NCBI GenBank assembly: GCA_963556695.1
Contig: CAUWAG010000003.1
Coordinates: 1,860,001-1,924,000, forward strand
From: Anthostomella pinea
Lineage: Eukaryota; Ascomycota; Sordariomycetes; Xylariales; Xylariaceae
DNA length: 64,000 bases
Reading direction: 5' to 3'
Shown: piece after piece, positions 44,535-54,815 of the stretch
Layout of the letters: each line of letters begins with the position of its first letter
Numbering within the stretch: the stretch's first letter is position 1
The notes under the pieces: model-generated
What the model was told of the DNA's origin: nothing
Database searches by the model: none
Seen by the model: only the letters and a program-made list of their open reading frames with translations
Made by a program: the position numbers and the translations under genes

Positions 44535-45105
44535 GAAGAACAGACAGACGATGCGATAGATGACTTCATCACCTCCTTCCGTGGGCTCGAGCTCCTAATC
44601 ATTAGGGCACCGGACCCAAGAGGCTCTCAAATTGGAGACATCTCCGTTACTCTCCTCTCCCATGCGGGCATCCTGAGGCTTTTTGCATCTGGAATGCCCA
44701 TGGGATGACTATCCGGCTTATTACGAACCCTCAGATCTCGCTGGACTTGCTAAAGCATTGCACTGTGCTCGAACAACTGGCACTGGATGCCCCTCTGATG
44801 GACGTCGAACTCCAGCGGCATGTGATCCGGAAGTCTCCGTACGGTGATTTCTACGTAAGTTGCGATATGTGCGTTGCTACCATCGTCACAACGATGAGCT
44901 GGCCAAATCAGGATGCACTGGGTGCCGCGCCTTCCTGCATAGCCTTCGTATAAACAACTACGTGGAGGTTGACGATCTAGACTTCGACATGAACGACACC
45001 ACTGCTTGGCGGGTCTATCTGGAGAACGCCATGCGTGATATTGGCTCCGTGAGGTTCGCGAGTGAGGATAGCATCTTTCGTTTCGGCGCTATCTCAAGCA
45101 AATAA
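44535..45105 (+). pseudogene. Degenerate leucine-rich/F-box-like gene fragment
   Basis: One frame reads FITSFRGLELLIIRAPDPRG and continues to FASGMPMG before a stop near 44705. A second frame from 44860 reads SGCTGCRAFLHSLRINNYVE and ends FRFGAISSK at 45105. The style (central Leu-rich recognition of 'region of interest' strands, then a C-terminal block) is that of fungal F-box/LRR proteins, but frames are broken by stops. An intron at about 44850 (GTAAGT at 44853) may explain part of the break. Low certainty. Confidence 0.3.
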
Positions 45106-45175
45106 ATGAGTGGTGTAGTAGCTAGAACGCTTCAGACTACACTAACATGGCCATGTGAGCTGTTGATTGAGAAGC

Positions 45176-47288
45176 TCACAGGCCTTTCGTCTGCCCCTTT
45201 TCCATCTTCTCCAGCATAGCCTCGATTCGTCTGTGCTCGAAGGTGAACTTCGGGTAAAGGAACGGCCGCAGGTCGAATCTATTATCGTCTGGTGTGTAAG
45301 ACTCCATATACAAGGCCGGAGTCATCGTCGTCATCTCGTGCCTGTTGGCCGCGTAGTAGTAGAAGAAGCTCCGGACCTTCTCATACACCTTGCGTGGTTC
45401 CATCCGGTCTTTCCAGTCCACCACAAGCTTCTCGAACATGCTCACCATGCCCATCTTCTCGACTTTCCGTAGCCCGCCGAGGTCGGAGAGCTCATCGTAG
45501 GTGAAGCCCATATCGGCTTGATCGCTCTGGACGTAGTCTTCGGTAATTGGCTCAAGCTCAGCTGTTGGCACGGCGTCAAGGAACTGCTGTAGAATGGGCA
45601 AGTCGAAAGCGGTCTCTGCCCACTTGGTGAAGCGTTTGAGGTCCGTCTTGGAAATACCTCCTATGGGATTGATATCCGCCGAGGAGCAGTCGTACTTGGT
45701 GAGATAACCACGTAAACATTCGTCCACATTCGCCGAGCCGAGGACCAGCAGGTTGCCTGGGACGGCTCGCTGCACCGGAACGAGCTGGCCAAGACCGTAA
45801 GTAAGCACCATCCGTGATCTGGACTGGAAGTTTTGCAGCGCGAGGTTCTCAGCCTTTGAGCCGCCATGTACCGTGAACTTCGGCTCGAAGTCGAGGATGC
45901 CCGTGACGGTCCCTGATAGTGCTTTCACCATGTCGTCGATGTTGGTATTAATATGGTGTGCGCCAATCGCCTCGGCTAGGTCTTTTGCGCGAGCGTGGGT
46001 CTCCTTGGATGATTGTTGTTTCATGCCCATGAAGACAGTCGTGAAGATCTTGTTGCAGAATGCTCGTGCGGAGATACCATGCACGTTATCTTTGCCGCAC
46101 AATCGCTGCGCATCAGCGATCACATCCTCGTCTCCTGCCTTGATCTCGTCCGCAACCATCAGGCACATGCTGTAGGTAATCGTTGCGGTCGCACAGCTGT
46201 CAATGCCTCCACTGAGAGGCACGATGTACCCTGCGGCGCCCGAGCGGCGCAAGTAGTCCCACATGTAACAAGCTGGCCCACGAGCGATCTCCTCCTCAGG
46301 CAGATGGTACCTGGGCTCTCTGGGAATCGTTGGTTCCATCGCCATGCCAAATGTACCCCCTTTCCTGCAGAGGCGGAAGTCGACCTGTATGCGCTCGAGC
46401 TCGCGTACGGCGGGCTCGTTCGCCTGCATACCTCTGCTCCTCGAGGTCCGGAATTGCCATATGGTATTGAGGTCCACCACAGCCGTCTGCACTTCGACAT
46501 CTCGCAGCGAGAATTGCGAGCCTTGCGCAAGTATGCTACCGGAATTCACTATCATGGCGCAGCCGTCGTAGTATAGCCGGTCCCCATCGCCGCCACGCTG
46601 ATTCGAATACATGTAAACACCACCAGTCTCCGTCGCTCCCTTTATCAAGTTGACGCTTGTGGAGTTTACGTAGTTCCGAATGACTGCCACTGGAGTTCAA
46701 CACGATCTCAATCCCGGCCAGACTGTAGCCTATGTGTGGCGAATTTGGGGTCCAGAGCTCCTCGCAAGTCTCCGAGACGAAGGAAGCATCGAACGTCTCG
46801 AAGGCCACCTCCCCGATGCGGCATCTTCTCTGTCTCTTTGGCAGGTCTTGAATCACCTCAGGTAGCGTATAGTCCTCCACCCGCCCTCTTGGCCACGGCG
46901 AGAAATGGTGCATTTCCCGATAGTTCCCATCGTTGCAGAGATCCAGCTTCGGTCTTATGGCCAGGATCTCGCCGTTGAGAGCGATAACGCGTGCATTGTA
47001 GCTGCAGTAGCGGTGCTGGATAGGAAGACCGAGGTCGATGATGATCTCCTGGCAGTCTAGATGCGTCATAATCTCAGAAAGGACAAACCACGAATTCTCG
47101 TACACGTCGCTCTCCAGGAAGTGATCGAGCAGCCCATATCCTGGGATACACAGCTCTGGCGTCAGGATGAGGGTAGCTTCTGCGGCTTTGGCGTCCTTGA
47201 TAGCTTTGATGATGCGGTCGCGGTTTCCATCGCAGTCGAGCACCCACTGATTTAGTTGTGAAGTCGCCAGCACACATTTGCGTGCCAT
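45176..47288 (-). CDS. QNS1: Glutamine-dependent NAD+ synthetase, with a one-base frame break
   Basis: It catalyses the last step of NAD+ synthesis (deamido-NAD+ + Gln + ATP). The N-terminal nitrilase-type glutaminase shows the catalytic Glu (ILTPELCIPGYG), Lys (RPKLDLCNDGNYRE) and Cys (SETCEELWTPNSPH). The C-terminal synthetase shows the ATP P-loop PLSGGIDSCAT and LVLGSANVDECLRGYLTKYD. The ATG is at 47288. Near 46655 the frame changes: NSSGSHSELRKLHKR runs in one frame and VNLIKGATETGGVYMYSNQR continues immediately in the next, with no space for an intron. Repairing the single missing base would give a full-length product of about 704 residues. Because the rest is intact and the enzyme is normally essential, a sequence error is likely. 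Confidence 0.93.
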
Positions 47289-47689
47289 TTCGGTAGTCGG
47301 TAGTCGGTAGCATAGTGGGTTGCTCTCAGGTTTGTTGTAGTTCGGATGAGAGACGGAAGTCCGCTTGATTCAATGTTTATGTCGTGTTCCCAGATCATGC
47401 GCGTTCACAAGTTTCATGGATGGCTCCAAACGACGAAGAGTCTTGGCTACCCACGGGCCGATCTCGTCTGCAATCAAACCTGAGCTCCGCGTGAGATAAC
47501 ATGACTTTGGTATAGAGTTTCGTAGCTGTAAGACGAAGCGCCATAGTAAGGTCTCTGGCGCACAAGGTGAAACGGTTGATTGTGGTGTTGATGATGGAGA
47601 TCTGGGAATCTCCAGGCTGCGGAGACGTATGATACAGTGGATTCCCACTGTGTGTTGCACCTTCCCACAAATACTGCAATTAAGCTTCG
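47289..47689. other. QNS1 upstream region, no gene seen
   Basis: Promoter of the NAD+ synthetase gene, then the edge of the repeat island. Short minus-strand ORFs are not supported. Confidence 0.35.
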
Positions 47690-47745
47690 GCCTACTAGAG
47701 GGACCCACCGGGATCTGCAAAAACCCCCCATGTGCAATAAAAAAA
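47690..47745. repeat. GGGACCCACCG repeat end
   Basis: AGGGACCCACCG, then a C-run (ACCCCCC) and TGCAATAAAA. The same order (AGGGACCCACCG ... ACCCC / TATGCAATTAAAA) is found at 54451-54482 plus the flank at 53128, once the flipped GNA1 segment is turned back. Probably the end of a DNA transposon family. Confidence 0.55.
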
Positions 47746-48240
47746 GAATAATTATTATTAATTCCTCTGGAGATCTGAATTTTGAGTAAAAATGTTGTGA
47801 TATTTTAAAATTAACAAAAGTATATATAATTTAAAACTTGAAACTTATTACGTAATGGTTAATTTTTAGACAAATAAATATGATATATTTTAAAATAAGG
47901 TATTTATAAGTTATAAGGGTTAATAGAATTATATTGAAGCTAGTTCAAAGTTTTTAAAGTTGTATAAGGTGATTATATTAATAAGTAATTTTTAAAAGAT
48001 TTTATTTTTAAAACATATGAGTGTAAAAGTAAAAATTACGTTTTATTAATAAGCTTATAACGAAATATATAATATTGAAGATCTTTTGACAATAGTGATT
48101 TTTATTTTTATTAAGATTGCAACATTATATGGAAGCCTTTTCGACTGTTTCTCAATTTATTTTCCTTTAAAAGTCCCTTTAAATAAATAAGAAACGTTAA
48201 TGAAGTGGTCTGCGTGGTTGTATTAGCATCTCACATTCCA
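47746..48240. other. AT-rich tract, no gene
   Basis: About 500 bp of very low GC content with long A/T runs on both strands, in contrast to GC-rich neighbouring genes. This is typical of RIP-mutated repeats in filamentous fungi. Confidence 0.6.
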
Positions 48241-48394
48241 CCAGGTAGGACCTCCACCTCAACCATTCATCCACATCTTCACTACCGAATTGGTCACTAA
48301 AGATTGTTTTCAAAGCAATATTCATCGTCTTTGATTGTTTTCGATTATTTTGAACCCACTTGCACTGCAGCACTCTGGCACTATTTGCGCAAAG

Positions 48395-49055
48395 ATGGCA
48401 TCAGGTTTGAGATCTTTGGCTGCTAGCAAAGCACCTGCCAACCCTTCTCCCTCTAACGTCACTTCTGACGCCATACCTTCTACGATACCACCCTTATCTG
48501 ACGATATTATCTGGGCTCAACAGGGCGAATATCAGCAATTCGACAACGATCAGCTCCTTGCTGAAGGTCAGGCTTCTTTGCAGAAGAAAAAAAAAAGCCT
48601 GTTAAACCCCATTTTCTTTCAAGGAAGATCGTCAAGCCGCTTGTCACAACCAGATCAAGGCATTGAGGCGAACTCAGTCCATTGGGTGCTATAGACGAAG
48701 ATTCTAAGCTAAAGAGAAAAGGAAAGAAATGACCAACAACGCATTGCGAAAAGCGCGACCAAGTCCAGGAGCAGGTGGAGCTCTGCTTGTGCCTGATCCC
48801 CACAGCCAGCTTCCGATTGGCTACCACAGTCCTGGCAGTTGAGGGCTGCTTGGGAGCAGGTCCTCACACCGCTCACAGGTAACGTTCACTCTCAAGGTAA
48901 AGGTACTTCTTGACCTCCTCAGAAGACCAAACCGACTACCCTGCAAAACGTTGAAGCTTAAGAGCTAGTTATCAGGCTTCAAAAGATAGCTATCAAGACC
49001 AAGGAGCTCAATCAACAGAAGGCCGCCGGGAACGCCTCTCAAGGCTCCACTGCTT
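48395..49055 (+). mobile_element. Decayed transposon ORF (gag-like, family uncertain)
   Basis: An ORF opens MASGLRSLAASKAPANPSPS and runs to an A10 homopolymer at about 48585-48595, where the frame shifts to one that reads KKKPVKPHFLSRKIVKPLVT. Further downstream a helical segment (ELVIRLQKIAIKTKELNQQK) is preceded by stops. This looks like an ORF1/gag remnant in the transposon island. I cannot name the family. Confidence 0.4.
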
Positions 49056-49079
49056 AAGGCTTTGTTGATATACCCCGTG

Positions 49080-49231
49080 TGTTGAATGAGAGCCGGAAAT
49101 AAACACCGGAAGATCTCCAGTGGGGCAGAGACGCACAGGGCATCTGACCCACTAAGAAGACAGATGATCAATCTCTGTACGCAGAACAAGAATACAATCA
49201 ATAGAATTAATCAACATCCGTGTATTCAACA
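49080..49231 (+). repeat. LTR family B, copy 1 (5' LTR of a copia remnant)
   Basis: 152 bp with ends TGTTGAAT...ATTCAACA. It matches copies at 53129-53277 (-) and 54483-54631 (+). The flanking pentamers (CCGTG/ATTAA) differ, as expected because its right side is the element interior (gag remnant at 49330-49700) rather than a target duplication. Confidence 0.75.
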
Positions 49232-49700
49232 ATTAAGAGTCTCATTGAATCTATGCAACCGGCATCCATATATTGAATACACGTATTATACAACTATTTC
49301 AAAATGAATATCACAGTTCTAACCTAGAATGCAACTGCGTACTATTGGTCTTGAAAGGACTTTGTCAGCTGGGGACTCAAATTCCAGAAAAGGGCTGAAG
49401 CACTCGGTATCTGGCAACATATCGAGCTAGGGGTAACTACTCCATGACCAACAGCACCAACGCCTCTTGATATCTATCAGAAAAGTATTCAAAAAAGCCT
49501 ATCAGAACCGCTCAAACAGCAGTGGAGGAGGGATGAGTCCTTGCTTCACACTTTACAACAGAAGGAGCAGCTGACTTCAAGATGAACGTCACCCTATTCC
49601 TGCACGAAGACAAGATCTATTAGCGAACCAAGGCCTCCATATCCGAACTCACCAAGTGGACTCTCAAAACCGTCAACCCTACCATACAGGAGATACAATA
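49232..49700 (+). mobile_element. Ty1/copia gag remnant
   Basis: Across several frames the plus strand reads IWQHIELGV, then SEPLKQQWRRDESLLHTLQQ and ASISELTKWTLKTVNPTIQ, the general pattern of a copia Gag (W...bulk...TV.P). Stops and frame shifts abound. It follows LTR-B copy 1 directly, then gives way to Crypton sequence. Confidence 0.5.
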
Positions 49701-51390
49701 CAGCAGTACGTTACTTTGAATCCTGGTGCTATGAATATGTCTGCAAGCCTTGGCCTGCTCTAAGGTGGGCTATCATTGGATGGGTAGTCACACGAGCGTA
49801 TGCAGATTTTTGCTATCAGCGAATTCAAGTTTCTATTATTAAAATATATTTATTGGCCCTCAGATCTATTCACGTGGATATCTGTTACGACCTTCAGGTG
49901 TTTGACGATCCCTATATTAGACGCCTTATTCAGTGTGCCAAGATGAAGTTCCATGAATCAGACTTCAGAAACACTAAAAAGCCTCTTTTGCCTCACAACA
50001 TATTTCTTCAGCTTTTCAGCAAAAAGGCTACTCGCGGCAAACATCCAAACAATATGAAGGTTGCAAACGCGGCATTCAGTACTTATTGGCATGGTTTTCT
50101 TTGTCTCGGAGAGGTTACTGAGTTGGGGATAGCAACAACACCCAAAATGGGGCTGCTTGTATAATGGATGAAAGAAAGGAGAGGGAGAGCCATCGGCAAA
50201 GTTATGCAGTGAATTTGAAGGGTGTGTCATATAAAGATAATACAATATGTGTTTAAACTGATTGCTCAATTATATGTATTATAGGAGGAGTGGCTGTCTA
50301 TAAAGACAAAAGAAAACAACGAAAAATGAACGGTGGCCTTTATATGCCACAGACCTGGCTGTACATGTCATCAACCCTGCCCCAAAACATTACACACTGT
50401 CACAATACAGGACCATATCATGGGGTCAAGTATGAAGTGTATTGGTTGCGTGATCTAACTTCGGTCCGTAGGACGAATCTCAGCACTAAATACAGTGCAA
50501 TCCTGAAAGACTGGCCCATTTTTAGATCTAATTGTCAACGACTCCTTGTCTATTACCCCTGAAAGCCCCTGAATGGGGGCTTTCTATCCCTAAATAGGGG
50601 CTTTCTGCCCTTTTCTTCTTTTGACCGGCTATTCAGGTCCATTCCAGCTGCCGCGCAGCTGGCGCCGCACCTGCACGACACCTATATGCCAACACAAACA
50701 AAGAAAAGGCTCTAGATGATGAATTCAGATTCTCACATGAACAGCTGACTTCTTTGTGTATCACTCCAACCTCAGTAAGAGATCATTACACGTTGTTGCT
50801 TCATACCAGCAAGACTGATAAAGAGCCAAAAGGGGCGCTAATCCTTGTTTCTGCTACTAACAATGAAGCATGCCCAGTTTACCATATGGGTCAATGCTAC
50901 AATAGGGAGAGCACCCTTGTCATAATGCAGCAAGAGACCCATATTGTGACGGTCTGCACAGACCTTCCCACATGACAAGCGGATACTTCCCAATAGGGGA
51001 AGAATCTGACAAGAGGATCGATCCCCTTAAAGGGGCAACCTCCCATTGTACCTATCTCTCTCTCTCTTCCTTTCCTCTCTAGTCTTGATATTCTTGTCAA
51101 TAGAGTAATAGCTGCTTGCTGCAGGCCATGTCCCAGCTCCCCAGTATGCTCGCTGTGACACATATTCTCACTTGTTTTAGGCCTTTTTATCAGACCGCGC
51201 GCCCTGAAGATCCTTGTTAGACGCCTTTCAAACTTGAGCATCTCTCTCAACACGTACAAAGGCCACAGCTTCCGCCGTAGTACCGCTCAACGAGCATTTG
51301 AACTTGGATTATCAGAAGAAGAGATCAAAATCCTGGGCAGATGGTCCTCGGATACAGTCAAGCGTTAATTCAAGACGAGCAAAGGCACTA
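49700..51390 (+). mobile_element. Decayed Crypton-type element (tyrosine recombinase)
   Basis: In pieces, the plus strand encodes a tyrosine recombinase of the fungal Crypton type. The core-binding part is WPALRWAIIGWVVTRAYA, LALRSIHVDICYDLQVFDDP and KKPLLPHNIFLQLFSK (49700-50118). Catalytic-domain pieces are LLLHTSKTDKEPKGALIL (from about 50770) and, near 51190-51365, ILVRRLSNLSISLNTYKGHS followed by FRRSTAQRAFELGLSEEEIK and LGRWSSDTVKR. HSFRR carries the H-x-x-R pair. The codon after KR, where the nucleophilic Tyr is expected, is TAA. Extra DNA of unknown origin separates the parts (about 50120-50700), and a solo LTR is inserted at 50945. Confidence 0.7.
50945..51160 (+). repeat. Solo LTR, family A, copy 2, with perfect CATAT target duplication
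   Basis: 216 bp, TGTGACGG...CTGTGACA. It is flanked by CATAT on both sides (50940-50944 and 51161-51165). It interrupts the Crypton recombinase remnant. This intact duplication shows that the family makes 5-bp target duplications. Confidence 0.9.
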
Positions 51391-51399
51391 GGCTCAAGT

Positions 51400-53128
51400 T
51401 ACAATAACGGTTTGCTACAGGTCTTTCTCACGCAGTTGTTAACATGTTACAGACGTCGGTTTATACCGATGGACGTCTTTGAATGCCCAATCCCTGGCTC
51501 TGATCTATTATTGCCGTCTCACCACCTGGGTGTGAATGGAGTCATGATGAACTGTGGGTAACGCGCACAGGATCAGGAGAAGGGTTATAACTAGGCATTT
51601 ACACGGGCAATCCAGTTTGCGTACAACCTCCTTTTTCACTCGAAGTGAAGCCTTCAGTTCTTGAAGCCACCGTTACAAGCCTCCACACCTGGAGCCATTC
51701 ACACACTCCTTACTCCTTTTTTTGTGCGTTTCCGATCGGATCCATTGAAGTTATAACAAAAATTTTGATTATGGCAAGGAAGATGCTCTTTAACACACCA
51801 ATACCAAGCCTTCACTTCCTGAAGCCACCATACAAGCCTTCACACTCTCTGAAGCTAATCTCCTACCCCTGTTTTGTGTTTCCTGCTTGTGCCCGTTGAA
51901 GTTATGTCAAAATTTCGAAATCTAGTATGAATTGACCTTCTCCAGGGCATTTTGAAGCGTGCTACAGCACGCACACATTCCTTCAACAAAGCCTTCAGAT
52001 TGAAGTCATGTTTGGTCTCTTGGAGTGTTATAGCACACCTGACCTCCTGTAAGGGTATTGCACCGGCATGTCAGGCTGATTGGTCACTGATTGGAGTCCT
52101 AAAGCTCCACTACCACATCTTCTTAAAACGCCTAATTCCTACAAACATACCAGGATAGATTGAAGTATCTTCATACACCTACTTCTTGGAATCACCGTCA
52201 TCACCTTGCTTCAGTATTCAACTACCTTAACCCTTACACCTCCATCCCTCAACAACACTGAAATAACATATACGACAAGAGATGAGACCTTCTGTACGCT
52301 AGCTACGCTCACGGCTATAGCACGCTGGGCCTCTATACAGCCCCTATATCACCTAGTTGTGCCCATAGACCTGCCTTTGACAGTACAATTCAGGAGCGTT
52401 TGAGAGCTATCATAGCCCTGCAACAGGGCACAGCATAGCTACCTTACACAGAAGGCTCTCACCGACAAACGAAGTTATACAAAGTTCATAACATCCTGAT
52501 GACCGATTTGCTAGTGAATATTACCCGTAGATTATTGTTTATATTTGACAGATGTGGTGGCTCTGATGTGTGGTTTGACGTGGTCTGTGCGTCACTATGA
52601 GGTGTGTGACAGCAATCGGGTGTTGTGTAGCAACCAAACAGCCACCTGTTTGAGAGACGGTTAGTCAGGGCTCTAGACCATCTATTTAGATAGCGATTCG
52701 TTCCTTCTAGACTACTGACCTGACATGAACAAGGGACTAACCCAATCCTGATCCTGTCAGATTTGAGCCTATTGTCAGAGTGAATTATATGTGTGTATTC
52801 TGTCTGTCTAGAGTGTCCTTGTGCAACTGTGGCAGTTCTGTGCTAGAGGGGGCTGGTTTGAGACGGAACAACTAGGTTCCGTTGTCTACCTGTCAAGGTG
52901 CCTTCTAGGTGTACCTTTAATCCAACAGATCTATCCCTTGTCCTGCCCCTTGTGTGACTTCTCACAATATTTTTAATATTAAAAACATACCTTATATTTA
53001 AAGCTATTAATTTAAAACACTTTATATTTATATTATTAAGTATATAAAGCGCAAAATAACCTCTGGTTGAATTTTAATTAAAGTATTAGAAATTAAAACA
53101 ATTTATCTGTTTTAATTGCATATAGAGC
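51400..53128. other. Repeat-rich, AT-leaning stretch without genes
   Basis: 51640-52000 contains repeated AGCCTTCA/CTTCCTGAAGCCACC-like words. 52950-53120 is very AT-rich. No ORF of substance. The final bases before 53129 are the flank of LTR-B copy 2 and resemble the GGGACCCACCG repeat at 47.7 kb (TTTTAATTGCATAT). Confidence 0.45.
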
Positions 53129-53277
53129 TGTTGAATACACGGATGTTGATTGATGCTATTGATTGTTCTGCTCTGCGTGCAGAGATTGATCATCTGTCTT
53201 CTTGGTGGGTCAGATGCCCTGTGCGTCTTTGCCCCACTGGAGATCTTCCGGTGTCTATCTCCGGCTCCCATTCAACA
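53129..53277 (-). repeat. Solo LTR, family B, copy 2 (breakpoint of the small inversion)
   Basis: 149 bp, reverse orientation to copies 1 and 3. In LTR orientation it is flanked by GCTAC on the left and GCTCT on the right. GCTAC recurs on the right of copy 3. Confidence 0.8.
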
Positions 53278-53400
53278 GTAGCACGGTACCAAAATTTGGA
53301 ACCGTTCTACCAGGCTTGGAACCGTGCCAGTTCCTGAACCGTACCGCCACCATTACGGGACCGTCCTGGAACCAGAACTACCCCCCATATAGTTCTATCA
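53278..53400. repeat. GGAACCGT-motif repeat, left part
   Basis: Repeated GGAACCGT/GAACCGT words, ending in ACTACCCCCCATATA, the inverse of the edge motif at 19.54 kb. The other part of the repeat is probably at 54632-54700. Confidence 0.5.
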
Positions 53401-53454
53401 AGGAGGCAACTGCTTGCAGCTGAGTGGTAGGTGTGATAGCTGGCTCGATTAACG

Positions 53455-54103
53455 ATGTCTACCACAGAGGGCTTTACCTCTTACCACCCACCAGCTCACC
53501 ACATCCCAATCATATCCGAAGTCCAGAGCCTCTTCTCAACATCTCTCATTCCCACAGAAGTGGTCAGCTCACTCCCCAATGGCTATACCATCCGCCCGCT
53601 TTCGCGAGACGACTACGCCAAGGGCTTCTTCGACTGTCTGCGCGTACTGACCTGGGTGGGCGACCCCACCGAAGCCGAGTTCACTGAGCGGTTCGACGAG
53701 ATGGTCGAGGCGAAGGGCACTTATTACTTCGTGGTGATCGAGTACGAAGGCTGTATTGTGGGCACGGGCTGTTTAGTCGTTGAGAGGAAATTGTGAGTTT
53801 TAGAACCAAGCCAGCAGTGTGGTAAATATTGGCTTGCGCACATTCGGTGTTGACATGGTGTTTAGCATCCACAACCGCAGCAAGTGCGGCCACATCGAGG
53901 AGATCTCGATAGCCAAGGAATACCAGGGCAAGGGGCTCGGGTTGAAGATAATGGAGGCGCTGGACTCGGTGGCGGTCGCTGTGGGCTGCTCGAAGAGCAT
54001 TCTCAACTGCGGGCCACGGAATGAACCCTTCTATGTCAAATGCGGGTATGAGAATACGGGTGTAGAGATGACCCGGACTTATGTCAACGACGAATCCGAG
54101 TAG
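53455..54103 (+). CDS. GNA1: Glucosamine-6-phosphate N-acetyltransferase
   Basis: Two exons, 53455-53792 and 53866-54103 (intron 73 bp, GTGAGT...TTTAG), giving 191 residues. It acetylates GlcN-6-P using acetyl-CoA for UDP-GlcNAc, and hence chitin and glycans. The GNAT fold shows GYTIRPLSRDDYAKGF, the cofactor loop YQGKGLGLKIM and CGPRNEPFYVKCGYENTG near the end, all GNA1 marks. The joint VVERKF|IHNRSKCGHIEEIS is conserved. The gene is a GC-rich island inside AT-rich transposon DNA, enclosed by inverted copies of LTR family B; flanking data indicate that the segment was flipped. Confidence 0.93.
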
Positions 54104-54115
54104 AACTGATTGCTC

Positions 54116-54375
54116 TCATCTTGGGATGACTGGGACGACGCTGTACGGTGGAGCATCGACGGTGTAGTGCTGGGCGCTGGCGCCGGTGAGGGTCATGGCG
54201 GCGTGGAGGAGGGTAGAGTAGAACATGTTGACGTCGCATTTGATGTCTTCATATGTGAGAGGGCGAACGATCTGTAAGTAGCGAGCAACCCGTGTCCGCT
54301 AGCTGTCCAAACACATTGAGTTGCTGTTGCATGCGCTTGATGCTTACCTTGCGATTGGAGTAAGTCTACACTGCC
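54116..54375 (-). pseudogene. 3'-terminal exons of a truncated gene, unknown product
   Basis: On the minus strand a coding-looking exon (54271-54116, stop TGA) reads IVRPLTYEDIKCDVNMFYST and then LLHAAMTLTGASAQHYTVDA to the stop. It is preceded by a canonical 76-bp intron (GTAAGC...TTACAG, 54272-54347) and a short exon (TYSNRK). Upstream the frame is lost in repeat DNA by about 54380-54445. The 5' part of the gene is missing in the window. I cannot identify the family. Confidence 0.45.
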
Positions 54376-54444
54376 ACCCGGATTTTGTTGAACTGCCACT
54401 CCTTACATAAGCCCGATTTAGATAGCCACCTAGATAGTTTATCC

Positions 54445-54482
54445 CCGCTATAGGGACCCACCGATTTTTGCGACACCCCTCC
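54445..54482. repeat. GGGACCCACCG repeat fragment next to LTR-B copy 3
   Basis: TAGGGACCCACCGATTTTTG then CGACACCCC, matching the end at 47.7 kb. It stops exactly at the LTR. Its continuation appears to be the flank of LTR-B copy 2 (TATGCAATTAAAA when read on the other strand). Confidence 0.55.
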
Positions 54483-54631
54483 TGTTGAATGGGAGCCGGA
54501 GATAGACACCGAAAGATCTCCAGTAGGGCAAAGACGCACAGGGCATCTGACCCACCAAGAAGACAGATGATCAATCTCTGCACGCAGAGCAGAACAATCA
54601 ATAGCATCAATCAACATCCGTGTATTCAACA
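54483..54631 (+). repeat. Solo LTR, family B, copy 3 (breakpoint of the small inversion)
   Basis: 149 bp, TGTTGAAT...ATTCAACA. The left flank is CCTCC and the right flank GCTAC. The right pentamer matches the left one of copy 2. Confidence 0.8.
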
Positions 54632-54815
54632 GCTACCTACCTTGGAACAGTCCCGGACTACAACCGTACTAGCATAACTAGCGTACTGACTAAACCAGCT
54701 AAACTAATTAAATTACTACTAATTAAGCTACTGTGCCAACGGAACAAAGAATATAGCCGGGATTAAAAAAATTCATTTCGTAATAATCGTAAATAATCGT
54801 AACGTATATAGTTAA
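54632..54815. repeat. GGAACCGT-type repeat continuation and AT-rich flank
   Basis: TGGAACAGTCCCGGACTACA then ACCGTAC resembles TGGAACAATTCCGGAACCGC in the 19.5-kb copy. It then becomes AT-rich and ends with GTTAA, the inverse of TTAAC, at the LTR-A copy 3. Confidence 0.45.

Noticed and set aside
8254..47288. An NAD+ biosynthesis gene cluster (KMO and QNS1)
   Set aside because: The two genes are 35 kb apart with unrelated genes between, and other pathway members are absent; the large inversion does not bring them together.
53129..54631. Composite transposon carrying GNA1 between inverted LTRs
   Set aside because: Solo LTRs do not transpose as composite ends, and the flanking repeats rejoin only under an inversion model.
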